Shown: one piece after another, positions 1 through 10,317 of the stretch
Layout: every line of letters starts with the position of its first letter
How positions within the stretch are numbered: the first letter of the stretch is position 1
Source: Plantago elongata
Taxonomy: Eukaryota; Streptophyta; Magnoliopsida; Lamiales; Plantaginaceae
Direction: 5' to 3'
Length of the DNA stretch: 25,556 nucleotides
NCBI GenBank assembly: GCA_036897095.1
Contig: JAYMSP010002208.1
Location: forward strand, 1-25,556
Notes under the pieces: generated by a model
What the model was told of the DNA's origin: nothing
What the model saw: only the letters and a program-made list of their open reading frames with translations
The model's database searches: none
Program-made: the position numbers and the translations under genes

Positions 1-2620
1 AAAAATTACATTTAAGCCCATAAATTTTCTTGGTGTGCCAATTACCGTGCCGTATGTCCAGCTGACCGCACTGCCCCGTGCCAATGTCGTGCCCTTTCCC
101 ATGCCCATCCCAAAAATCAATGTCAACTGAACCTTGTCCATGCCAAGCCCAAAAATGTGCCAGTGACAGCACCACGCACCTAGTCACCTGTAGCCGGTGC
201 CTTACCATGGCACAATTCCTAGCTAAAATACCCTACATGCCAAACGCCAAATCAACTATATACATACTACCGTCCCCAAACATCAAACACACATCAAAAA
301 TTCCAACAGATTTATCCAAAAGAACCCAGAAAATTCCCAAACATTCAAACATCACCATGATATTCGTACCTTCGCAACCAACTTTCATCATTCTCTTTCT
401 TCTTTGAGAGATCCAGAACTGCATTTGAAGCGTATTGTTTCATACCCTCATCATCAGAAAAATAAGCCAAAGGAAAAGAATTCGAGATGATCGGAATACC
501 TGTACTCTGGCAATACTCCTTCCCTTGTTTAAGCTCCCATACTGTGTTCATTGCCTGAATTCTCGCATTCAAATACTTAGTCATCAGTTCAGATGTGTGG
601 GGAACCTCTACAACATCTTTTTTCGCTAACAAATTTGCAGAACTCAACTTCTTTTTTCGCCAACACCAAACCAACTTATTTTTCAAACTCAAATAAAGTT
701 GGCCATCTCTTGTTACTACCCCCTCATTCTCTGCTGCATGTTCCACGATCATTGACTCCATACAACTATCCAATGGAGGGGGATAAACTGCAGGTTCATG
801 TCCATCGCCATTGGAACCTACAGGTTCCTCAGTAACTGGAGTAGAAAATGAGGGAGCTGCAGGAGCCATCACCAATTCCCCTACCTCTACAACATCTTCC
901 ACAACCTCAATATCAACTGCAGGTGCCACCCCCAAATTTTCAGAACCCTCCTTCTCGTCAAACAAACCATGTATTGAGCCCAGAATTTCATCCTTTTCTA
1001 CAATGTCCATTTCCGTAACCCTCCCACTTTTACCATCCGCCTGATCATCCCTACAACGAGAGCCCCTGCCAGATACTAACAGCCCATCTCATACCTCGAC
1101 CCCTACCACCTCTGCCACATACACTCGCCCCTACTCTGCCACCCCTACCATGTGAAACTGCAACCATCTCGTCAGACTGAGCTACAGGGCCGACAATTGC
1201 ATCCTCCGTCCTGTCATCAAACATTAGTGTCAACGAACCCAACACCTCATCTTCGCCTGAAACCGTAGGGATCACAGTTTCCACAATTTCTACCTTTTCC
1301 ACAGGGCAATGAGCATTTGAATTCCCCAACTTCTTACTACTATTACAGTATAAGGGCATCCTCTTATAGCTCACCTTGTAAGCCTCTCCTGTATTAGGAA
1401 GTTCAATCCATAAATGACTCGGTAACGGCTTTGAAATATCCAGTTCGACATAAATGCTAGTAAGAGATAACTTGCTTTGATTTGTCGTATAGCCATACAC
1501 ATGCAAAGGCTTACCCAACAACTTGCCAACTTCGAAAATAGCCTCTTTTTGATACAAGAAAGCCGGCAAGCTATGAATTACAACCCACACCGGGACTAGC
1601 GGGGAGTCCTCCTCCAATGACATATCCGCAGACCATTTGTAGAACCTAAATTTATTACCTACAACACTCGGATTCTCCATACTCCACAAACGATTATAAT
1701 CCTCCTCCACAGATAACTTCACCAAAAAATCAGTCTTATTCAAAAAACTAACAGTAAACCTGGATTTCAGCTTCATATTCTTCAAGAACTTTGTGATTTC
1801 AAAGATTTTAGGCACTCGCAGATAGAAATTTCCAACCAACGATAGCTTAAAAGGAACAGATAACTTACTGACTTTCGCAACATCAAATGAAAGTGAAGGC
1901 ATACCATTTACAGTCATCGGAGCCTTCGATTTGACTATCACCCGGTCACTTTTCATGTCTCCGAAGAAGAAATGGGACGAAACTCCCGTCGATGAAGCCG
2001 GAAATAAAGTAGTTGGGTGGAGAAGAACATAACTGAATTTGGGCGAATTTGAAGTCGCCGGTAGTGGTACTCCAACGGAATTGAATGTCGCCGCCATGGG
2101 CAAAGCTGGACTGACCGGAATCACGGCGGAATCCGTGAAACACGACTACAGCTGTAGTCAATCGATTGAAAATCCGGCTACAGATCTGAAATTCCGTGAC
2201 TAAGATATGAAATCTGAGAATCTCGGTTGGTAATCACGTCTTGTCGGTAATCGCGACTGAGAAACGGGCAATCGCAACTGAGATCTGAAGAATCGTGACT
2301 GGTTTCGGGAAATTTCTCAACAATCGAGGTCGACGGCGGTCCAAGTGCGATCGGAAACACGAGATAATGGTTGGGCAATCCCGACCACAACCGACGGCGG
2401 CGGCGAACGGGAACAAAACAAGGAAAAACGACGACGAGAGATCTGGAAACAAAAAAGAAAAACGGCTATGGCTGGCAACCGACGGTCAGGTCCCCGCCAT
2501 GGGGCACGGTGAGGAGGTGACCTCAAGCTGGTCTGGTTAGGCCGTACCGCGGCGTGGGGCAGCCGGAAATGGCTGCTGCCGGCGGGTTGAGATGTGGAAT
2601 TTAGGATTTCAAATTTGAGA
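1..2620 (-). mobile_element. 5' part of a plant L1-type LINE (ORF1 and leader), degenerate
   Basis: A non-LTR retrotransposon copy read on the - strand. It has a GC-rich leader (about 2600 down to 2098), then an ORF1 of the DUF4283 type ending at 345, then about 340 bp of non-coding sequence to the window edge. In plant L1 elements ORF1 is a gag-like RNA-binding protein, followed by ORF2 (endonuclease and reverse transcriptase). No ORF2 motif is seen here, so ORF2 either lies beyond the window start or has been lost. The 5' boundary near 2600 is set only by the change from GC-rich leader to AT-rich flank. I found no target-site duplication. Positions 1-340 contain many short GTGCC/GGCAC words and no ORF that I recognise. 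Confidence 0.6.
345..2097 (-). pseudogene. LINE ORF1, DUF4283 / zinc-knuckle gag-like protein, frameshifted
   Basis: The likely start is the ATG at 2097, in good plant context (CCCATGGCGGCG); the open frame before it begins with a non-ATG codon. The first reading frame runs to 1051. It carries a DUF4283-like domain, with phrases such as PVWVVIHSLPAFLYQKEA and GKPLHVYGYTTNQSKL. After this comes YKRMPLYCNSSKKLGNSNAHC, which matches the family's zinc-knuckle region (usually YxxLPxxCxxCxxxGHxxxxC) but has lost one cysteine and the glycine-histidine pair. An RGG-rich stretch (GRGGRGRG) follows. The rest of the protein, 1010 to 345, lies in a different frame, so at least one frameshift separates the two parts near 1010-1051. 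The downstream part is acidic and ends with basic and charged residues (KKKENDESWLRRYEY). In LINEs this protein binds the element RNA. This copy is probably inactive. Two long frames surviving with one break suggests a moderately young copy. Confidence 0.7.
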
Positions 2621-3114
2621 GTTTTTTGACTTAGAGAGAAGATTTCTTTTAGCTTCTCCAACTGCACTGTAAGTTCAATGAAGTTAATGTTTACCTTAAT
2701 ACAGTTGATGCAATATAGAGTTGCATTGTCAAGTGTACATCTTGTCATCAGTGAAGTTCGATTGATGGTGGTCTAGTTACATCCCTATTTACAATATACT
2801 ATCTTGTAAATTGACCAATCAAATGGTTTTGGTTCTTTTATTTTCTTGTAGACGATCTAGTTTGAAATTAAAAAATATATTTCAACCGGCAGTGAGATGT
2901 TTTAATTTCAGATTAATTAGTATTTTATATTATATTTTATCTTTAAAATTTAAAATTTCTTAGAATAATAGTGTAAATGGAATCCAGTCGAGATTATAAT
3001 TGTTGGTGATCCTTAAAAAGCAAATTCTAGCATTCTACTTCCACGTTATCATAATTCTATGATTGGCCATATTATATAATATTATAACAATTGATATTAA
3101 CTTAATACCAATAA
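2621..3114. other. AT-rich intergenic DNA, nothing recognised
   Basis: An AT-rich flank between the LINE leader and the tRNA gene. I see no ORF of note and no clear repeat. The last 40 bp before the tRNA are AT-rich with CAA-like words (AACAATTG, TACCAATAA). Such words are common just upstream of plant tRNA genes and may help RNA polymerase III initiation. Confidence 0.4.
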
Positions 3115-3131
3115 GCTGGAATAGCTCAGTT

Positions 3132-3164
<33 letters not shown>

Positions 3165-3188
3165 GAGGTTCGAACCCTCCTTCTAGCG
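3115..3188 (+). tRNA. tRNA-Asn (anticodon GUU)
   Basis: A complete 74-nt cloverleaf. The acceptor arms GCTGGAA (3115-3121) and TTCTAGC (3181-3187) pair over seven positions with one G-U, and the discriminator base is G3188. The D arm is GCTC/GAGC. The anticodon stem TGTGG/CCACA encloses the loop CTGTTAA, with anticodon GTT at 3149-3151. The T arm is GGAGG/CCTCC around TTCGAAC. There is no intron, and CCA is not encoded, as expected for a nuclear gene. A- and B-box promoters are internal. The GUU anticodon reads Asn codons AAC and AAU. All stems pair, so it looks functional. Confidence 0.97.
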
Positions 3189-3191
3189 ATC

Positions 3192-3195
3192 TTTT
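3192..3195 (+). terminator. RNA polymerase III T-run terminator of tRNA-Asn
   Basis: A run of four T residues begins four bases after the mature tRNA 3' end, the usual signal for RNA polymerase III release. A second T4 run follows about ten bases later. Confidence 0.75.
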
Positions 3196-3989
3196 GAGAA
3201 CTTTTCCTCTTTAATCTTTAGGTAGAAAGGGCTAAGAATTTAAGGTCTAATTTGCACTTTTTCTACAAAGTAATATATATGTACAGTAACTCCATACAAC
3301 CATATTATTAGGATCAGAAAAAAAATTTCTATAAAGAATTTATTCTTAAGTAGAAATTTGTACAAAAAATATCTTTTTTATAATAAAATAATATGCATAA
3401 CTTAAATGTTATATTTATAGAATAAGATTACTAAATACGAACTATTATTATAAACTTTCAATGAAAAATATAAAGAAAATATTAATGTCAAGAAGCTTCG
3501 GACTTATATGACAACCTAGAAATGTTGCGGGTGCAACAAGAAGGTTCATATATAGATGAACTACTATTTAGGGATTCTAAAAAATAACCTTATCCCTCCA
3601 AAGTTCAAATCAATATCACAAACAACTTTAATTAAGTATTTTACATCTTAAATTTCATGTAATGAAAATTATATATAATAAATATAATTGAACATTATAT
3701 TTATTATTATTATGTAGATGTATGATTATTTCAGACGTAATCAAATAAAATTATAAAATATGATAATGTAAAATTTATTTTTATTTACAATTAATTTTAA
3801 ATTGGAATTAAAAAATTTTATGATCATAGAGAGCTTATACCTCTATGAAGTATTTCTTTATATATTTCTGATTCGATCTTGGCTATGTGATCTCTTTTGG
3901 TTTAGAAATTTCCATTATTTATTTCTGATTCTTGACTAAACTCTTCTGTTTCTTGCAGATAGCTAGAAGAGTACTAGAATCACAAAGTA
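3196..3989. other. AT-rich intergenic DNA, nothing recognised
   Basis: About 0.8 kb of strongly AT-rich sequence between the tRNA gene and the tandem repeat array. It has no credible ORF, no terminal inverted repeats that I could see, and only simple A/T runs. Confidence 0.4.
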
Positions 3990-4453
3990 GTATTAAAATA
4001 TCTAGTTTAGTCGATTCAATACGATGGAGCTAGTATGTGAACTTCTCTATACTTTGTATGGAAACTGCATTCTAATTAATTTATAGCGGATAGAATATAT
4101 ATAAAAATAACTAATGAAATGCATAGACTCTGTTTAAAAAAACTAACTAAAAATATAGTGTTAAAATTTTCTAATCTAGTCGATTCAATACGATAGAACA
4201 AGTATGTGAACTTCTCTATAAAAACTGCATTCTAATTAATCTATAACGGATCGAGTATATATGATAACAACTGATAAAATATATACATAAACTTTGTTTA
4301 GCACAACTAGCTAAAAAGGTAGAACTTTCTAATCTAGTTGATTCAATACAATGGAACTAGTATGTGAACTTCTCTATACATTGCATGGAAACTGCATTCT
4401 AATTAATCTATAGAGGATCGAGTATATATGAAAACAACTGATGAAATATAACT
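3990..4453 (+). repeat. Three-copy tandem repeat, unit about 158-169 bp
   Basis: Three diverged tandem units. They are anchored by TCGATTCAAT-like words at 4011 and 4180 and TTGATTCAAT at 4338, giving spacings of 169 and 158 bp. Each unit also carries AGTATGTGAACTTCTCTATA, AAACTGCATTCTAATTAAT and a GGATxGAxTATATAT block in the same order. Unit 2 lacks a short stretch present in units 1 and 3 between CTCTATA and AAACTGCA. There is no coding potential. The array stops a few bases before the LTR-like segment that begins near 4472. Confidence 0.85.
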
Positions 4454-4471
4454 TAAATGGTAGTTGGTAGC

Positions 4472-6160
4472 TGAAAGTATATACGTCCTAGAGACAATCG
4501 ATTGATGACAAATATACATATTCGATTCAACATTATTTATGATTATTGTTCATCTATAAATGGACATTACAATATGTAAATATTATTATCTGTTTGTCTG
4601 CAATTATTTACATATGTGTTCCCATGAGAATAATGTTATCACTAAGAATGTGAGATATTGAGTGACATAACATAACTCTAAAATGACCCCAATCAATGAT
4701 CATCGAGAATGGGATATCGATGATGCATTGGAGATTGGCATGTGGTTTGCATCATATCCTTTGAGGGTGTAGTAGTTCTCACGACTACGAATTACTTGGT
4801 AATCCGTGATGGACACATGGACACTTTAGAGAGTGTTTGTATACCCAGCCGAGAAACCGTTTGATGTAATCTATTTACGTGTCTACGGATGTAACGGCTT
4901 GTGGGGTGGTGTAATAGTCATTTGACTTGAGGTTGATACTTACTACATGTGTGGACTCATGTGCTTTGACCATAACCAATGCTTGTACTATTTGTAGGGG
5001 TAGATACGGCATGTGTTGGGCACATCACGAATCACATGTTAGTAGTAGTCGAACCAAGATAGGATTCATTCCTTGAAATAGACTTGGAGATGACACTTAA
5101 CTTCTCATAACTAGTTTGATCAAAGTCGTTGGCCAACGCAATATATATTTGGAATGGTGTTCAAATATTATTGGATTAATTAGTAGAATGAGATAAAGTG
5201 ATTAAGTTATTGGAAAAGACACGAATTCAAGTTCTAGACTTAATCGAGTGTTCGCGAATAAAGGGACCATATCATCATGAGCTCTACATTGCAGGTGGTT
5301 TGCAATCCTTTCAAACGTTCCTTATGTATTAAGAGTGTTGGGTAAATTGTTTAGGATTTTACCTAAACCTTAATTAGATTAGTGCTTATACTTATATAAG
5401 GCCCTATGGATCACACAACAAGGTGATTATTCTACTATTCGAGTATTAGAGTGAATTGAATATTAATTGGATTAATGAATATTTAATTTACCATTATTAA
5501 GCATTGATCAATTTGATAGAAATAATTAATAAGTCAAATTAGATTATCAGACTTAGTTAATTGTTATACTTTTAGAAAGTAAATGAATTAAGTTAAATTT
5601 AATTTATATTAGAAGAAAGATTAATTAGATTAAATTGGATTTAAGTTAAATTTAATTTATATTAGAAGAAAGATTAATTAGATTAAATTGGATTTAATTA
5701 ATTGAAACAAGAAAGTTTATTTGGATCATTTAGAATGATGTTCAAATATAAAAATCCAAAAGAGAGAAAGAAAATAAAACTAGGCTTAGTGGATTTTGAA
5801 CCCGTAACTTGTAGCTTGATGGACTCAAGCTAAATCAGTTGGACTAAGAGTCCTTGTGTACTAAAATACTACTCGAGTATATTAGGGCTAGGAACCTGCG
5901 AATTTGAGAAGTATAAAAACAACACACGTTTCTTCCTCTTGTTTTCATGTACACGATTTTATCCACTTCGCTTACATAGCTTTCTTCGGTCGAATTAATT
6001 GATCGTGAATACTGAGGTTCGGAAGTTAATTATTTTGTATTATTAGGTTCCATATATTATACAACTTAAAGAATCTTTAAAAGCCATATGGTCTAATATA
6101 TAGAAGATTTAATTGTTTACTTGGATAAACGTTGAAGATTACCGATGCGCGCATATATCC
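4472..6160 (+). mobile_element. Fossil LTR-like segment, probably a solo LTR of a Ty1/copia-type element
   Basis: A non-coding block of about 1.7 kb begins with TGAAAGTATATACGTCCTAG, an opening that resembles the LTR starts of some plant Ty1/copia families. It continues with a long AT-rich body containing a TATATAAGG promoter-like word near 5394. Near its right end is CCGATGCGCGCATATATCC, the kind of sequence found close to LTR 3' ends. I see no primer-binding site, gag or pol nearby, which fits a solo LTR left by recombination. The right boundary is uncertain, and target duplications could not be fixed with confidence. The family assignment comes from memory of similar LTRs. Confidence 0.45.
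5588..5693 (+). repeat. Exact 53-bp tandem duplication inside the LTR-like segment
   Basis: Positions 5588-5640 and 5641-5693 are identical over 53 bp and directly adjacent. The unit is very AT-rich, beginning TTAAGTTAAATTTAATTTAT. Perfect identity implies a recent slippage or unequal-exchange event, or a feature fixed in this family's LTR. Confidence 0.95.
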
Positions 6161-6749
6161 TCCTCTTTAATTTCTTCCTCGATTTTATTACATCCATCGT
6201 TGCATTTTTGTGCCTGTAAAGTCAACTGTGTAACATGACATACTCCTGCAGGTTGTATTATTTTGCATTGCTTCTGTAACTGCATGACAATATCTTCCAG
6301 TTAGGAAATTTCCATGGCAAATTCCATTCATGAGCTCATAACAATATTGTTTACTATTGATTGAGACACCACATATTAACAATTGTATCCAAGAATGTTG
6401 AAAATTTCTAGTCATGAATATCATAGTAGCACTTGTGCAGAAAGATTCTATCTCTACAAACGCACTTGCCGCAGCTGTAGAGTCAGCTCCAGCTCGATCT
6501 TATGTCGGAGCAGAATTTTTCCTTGTAAAGTGCCATAATAGTGATACCCTGAAAACTATAGTAATGATCATGTTGAGGCCAATAAGCAATACTATCTATA
6601 TATACAATCTGGCCATCCTTTTCCCACTCAGCTTTTTCTTCCTTCAAAATGGAAGCTATCAAGCATGTTGAAACTATCAAAACTATATCGTTTACTATAT
6701 ATATACAAGGTTTATTACTTCGATAACAACGCCAATTCTTTATCACGGA
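6161..6749. other. Intergenic region upstream of the GLR gene, nothing identified
   Basis: About 590 bp between the LTR-like segment and the GLR promoter. Open frames of 78-87 codons exist on both strands. The - strand frame 6424-6188 is cysteine-containing. None matches a family I know, they overlap one another, and none has a supporting promoter or splice structure. I do not call a gene here. Confidence 0.4.
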
Positions 6750-6759
6750 TATATATAAA
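6750..6759 (+). promoter_or_regulatory. TATA box of the GLR gene (probable)
   Basis: TATATATAAA lies 54 bp before the chosen start codon. Transcription would begin about 30 bp downstream, giving a short leader of about 30 nt with no upstream ATG. The position suits a core promoter, but AT-rich words are common here, so this is an inference. Confidence 0.45.
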
Positions 6760-6813
6760 CGTGTTTGTGCTCTAAAGGAATAATAAGGGTAGCTCTAGGT
6801 GCTGAAAAGAAAA

Positions 6814-9800
6814 ATGTTATCCAAAACTAGTTTATCGGTCTCACTGCTAATTCTACTTTTATCTGTGTGTACTGCACAACTGGGAGTGCAGAATAATAGA
6901 TTCCGAGTTGGAGTAATCCTTGATTCTGATTCTATTGTTGGCCGAATGGGCATGACAAGCTTGTCACTAGCTCTTTCTGACTACTATTCAGTGAACATAA
7001 ATCACACTTCAAGAGTCATACTTTATGTAAGAGATTCACATGGACAAGTAATTGATGCTGCAGCCTCAGGTATTCTATTTTTTCATGTTTATAAACAAAC
7101 TGAAATTCCTAATTTGTTGCCATTCTGTCTATTTGAAGAATCTTTATTTTAATGCAGCTCTGAGTTTACTCAAGGATGTAGAAGTTGATGCAATAATTGG
7201 TCCTCAAAAATCTGCTGAAGCCAGCTTTCTGATTGGCCTTGGAGATAGAGCAAAAGTGCCAGTCATTTCATTTTCTGCAACCAGTCCTTCTCTACCTCCA
7301 CGCCCTTATTTTATCATGGCAGCCTTAGTTGATTCAGCTCAAGTCGGTGCAGTTGCTGCAATAGTTAAATACTTCAAGTGGAGTCAAGTTGTGATCATAA
7401 ATGAAGGATCGGAATATGGATATGGCGTAATTCCTTCCCTATCGAATGCACTTCAGGATGTGAATGCCCGAATTTCGCAGAGGAGTGTCATTCCTACAGA
7501 AGCAACTGGTGATTATATGCTGAAGGAGCTTTACAAGATGAAAACGATGCAAACAAGAGTATTCGTAGTGCATATGTCAAGTTCCCTTGCCTCTAGATTC
7601 TTTGTTAGAGTAAAGGAAGCAGGAATGATGGCCAAAGGATACGTTTGGATTGTAACTACTGGCGTGATGGATTTATTTCACTCGATGGATTCAGACGTTG
7701 TTGAGAGCATGGAAGGGGTTCTTGGTGTAAAGCCGGTTATCCAAAAATCAGAAAGGCTGCGGTCTGTTGCTAGAAGGTGGAGAACAAAGTTCCTGCATGA
7801 CAATCAAAACTACTCACATGCAGAGTTGAGCCTCTATGGTCTGTGGGCTTATGATGCTACATGGGCACTGGCTACAGCTGCTGAAAAAGTTCGATTTAGA
7901 GAGCCTACTTCTTTGCAGAACTCAAGTGTCTTCAACTCCACTGAACCTTTTACTGTTCAAGTATCACAAACTGGTCCCAAACTTTGGGAAGCTCTGTTGC
8001 ATAGCACATTCGAAGGACTTGGTGGTCCTTTCCATCTTGTTGATGGACAATTACAGCCTTCGTCCTTCCAGATACTTAACATTGTTGGAGGCAGTGAGAG
8101 AGAGGTTGGAATATGGGATAGTTCGAATGGAATTTTGATTGACAGCAATGTGAACTTTTCTGTTTCTGCAAACAAAAAATTGAGGAATGTTGTCTTTCCA
8201 GGATACTCGGAAGATGTGCCTCGGGGATGGGAGATTCCAGTCAGTGGTAAGAAGCTTAGGATTGGAGTCCCTTCAGAAGCTGGTTTTTCAGAGTTTATCA
8301 AAATAGACAAGGACCCTAAGACTAATGCCACCAGGAGTATTACTGGAAGCTTCATAGATATGTTTGAGGCTGTCATTAAAGAGTTGCCGTATGCATTGCC
8401 ACACGAATATATTCCATTCCGATATCTTAATGGCTCTAATTTAGACGACTACGATGAATTCTGTCGTCAAGTTTCTCTTCAGGTACAAGTACTTGAAGTT
8501 CATGCTTTTCTTTTCCTTTCTTTTTTTATGATTTGTGTTGACATATGTTTCATGTGGTTTGTGTTTTCAGAACTATGACGGCGCTGTGGGTGACATTTCG
8601 ATCACATATTCACGATCACAATATGTGGACTTCACACTTCCAATTACACAAGGAGGAGGAGTCGATATGGTTGTTCTATATGAAGAGCCAAAGATGAAAT
8701 TGTCCTTTACTGAGCCCTTCACAAGAGAATTGTGGTTAAGTGTGATTGCTCTCTTCCTCTTGACTGGAGTAGCTCTCTGGATTCTTGAACATAGGTTCAA
8801 CAGTGCTTATCGAGGCCCCCCTGCACAGCATGCCGCAATGATCTTATACTTTCCGTTCATGTCCTTGGTATATGCACAGAGTAAGTTCCTCCCTAATTCC
8901 TTGCAGCAACTAAGTCCCATTCCTATCAGTATTGATCATGGGGTGGTATAATTTACTTGCAGGGGAAAGGATAGTGAACAACTATGCTCGACTGGTTGTA
9001 GTGGTATGGATATTTGTTGTGTTCCTGTTGGCTTCTGTGTATACGGCGAATCTCGCAGCTATATTAACAGAAAGAGGTCTTGAACCTGATTATCCAGATG
9101 CCAATAGGCTTAAGAGATCAGGAGAATATGTTGGTTGTCGTAAAGGATCTTTCATTTATGGTTTCCTTCAAGTTCTTGGATTCGAAAAGTCCAAGATTAG
9201 ATTATATGGGTACCCAGATGAGATTCACAAAGCTTTAACTAATGGAAGCATATCTGCCTTTTTTTCTGCAAAGTCATATACAGATCGCCTTCTATCTGAG
9301 AACTGTGGGAAGTACAGGATCCGCCAAAACTACCCCGGTGAGGGGTATGCATTTGTTTTCGAAAGGGGCTCACCGCTAGTCGCTGATGTTTCTCGTGCAC
9401 TGATTGAGTTGATGGAAAGTGGCAGATTGCCACAAATTCAGCAAGGACTGAGGCGGAATTGTGATCAAGTGCAAAATAGCAGCACAAGGAGTGTAGAACT
9501 GAGGAGTTTCCGACCACTCTTTGCCTTCACAGCTGCAATAACTGTGACTTGTGTTATAGTCTTTCTAGCCTTGTATCTGTACCAGAACAGAGATTTCATT
9601 ACCAGGATCTCCAACGCCAATACCACAGTTTGGTCAAAAGCGCGAGCAATATGCAAACACTTTGATCAAAGAGATCCCAAATCCTTCCGTTCGAAGACCA
9701 GGGAAGGGGTAGAAGAGGACACGTCACCCAGTAGGATTGGGAATCCGTATTCAAGTACCGTCGTTCCTGTTTCATTAACAGATATAGATGAAACGTATGA

Positions 9801-9837
9801 AATCTCTCATCCCATTTCAGAACCGGCACAGGTCTAA
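6814..9837 (+). CDS. Glutamate receptor-like cation channel (GLR), four exons, 921 aa
   Basis: A plant ionotropic glutamate receptor homologue: an amino-acid-gated, Ca2+-permeable channel of plasma or internal membranes. The exons are 6814-7069, 7158-8482, 8571-8880 and 8963-9837. All introns (82-88 bp) are GT-AG, and the joined frame is open for 921 codons. The ATG at 6814 is preceded in frame by a stop at 6796. The protein starts with a signal peptide (residues 1-21, LLILLLSVCTA). The amino-terminal ligand-binding-like domain covers about 30-420. S1 starts near 452 (KLRIGVP) and includes SRSQYVDFTLP, whose Arg matches the carboxylate-binding Arg of the family. M1 is 580-600, the pore loop about 613-627, and M3 640-665 with VYTANLAAILT. 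S2 covers 683-800 (GEGYAFVF) and M4 about 815-837. A cytosolic tail follows. Length is typical (about 850-960). M3 has Val where SYTANL is usual. The family call is very safe; the clade (perhaps II) is not. Confidence 0.95.
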
Positions 9838-10317
9838 GAAGATCAACTGTACAGCATATTAAATCTGGAATGTGTTTGCATTGCATATGAAGTTTGTGTA
9901 CACTGTTCAGTGTTGATGGTTTGTCTAAAGGTCATATATATAGTTTTATTTAAACCTGCTATAGCAGTTTCTTCCCTCATAATATCAGTGTGATGTGCAG
10001 TGCGACACATAAAACACTTGTCTTGATACAAGTGCAGTAAAACACATTAAAACATCTTAAGGCAATAGTGTGTTGTAGCTTGTAGCATCGGGAAAAAACG
10101 AGAAGGAACAACTTCCACAATGAATCCCACCAGCAATTTTATAGGTTAGATTTCACAGCTGAAACAGTTTGAAGGATAACCCCCCCACCAACAATCCCAC
10201 ATCATCGCGTAGTTTCATGTACAAATGAAAAAGAAAAAATCAAAATCAAAATAAAACAGAGAACCTCTGTGAACATGTTTCAGTTACATCTTACATATAT
10301 GGTGTTAATAACATTTC
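9838..10317. other. Convergent 3'UTR interval between GLR and SINA
   Basis: Only 480 bp separate the GLR stop (+) from the SINA stop (-), so this interval must hold both 3'UTRs and both polyadenylation sites. I see no strong AATAAA signal on either strand. A C-run followed by A-rich sequence at about 10180-10260 would be G/T-rich on the SINA strand, typical of a plant 3' end. Overlapping transcripts are possible but not shown. Confidence 0.5.

Noticed and set aside
5788-5855. tRNA-like words (TTTTGAACCC and CAGTTGGACTAAGAG) inside the LTR-like segment
   Set aside because: The B-box-like and A-box-like words point in opposite directions and no cloverleaf can form, so this is not a tRNA gene or a clear SINE.
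6188-6424. A 78-codon cysteine-containing frame on the - strand upstream of the GLR gene
   Set aside because: I know no matching family. It overlaps open frames on the other strand, and there is no promoter, signal peptide or splice support.
6424-6430. TAGTAGC as a partner of TGGTAGC (4465-4471) for a target duplication of the LTR-like segment
   Set aside because: The match is short and imperfect, and the expected CA terminus is not directly adjacent; it would also extend the element well beyond the LTR-like 3' end near 6160.
7957-8376. A 139-codon - strand open frame within GLR exon 2
   Set aside because: It is antisense to a well-supported conserved exon and has no family features of its own.
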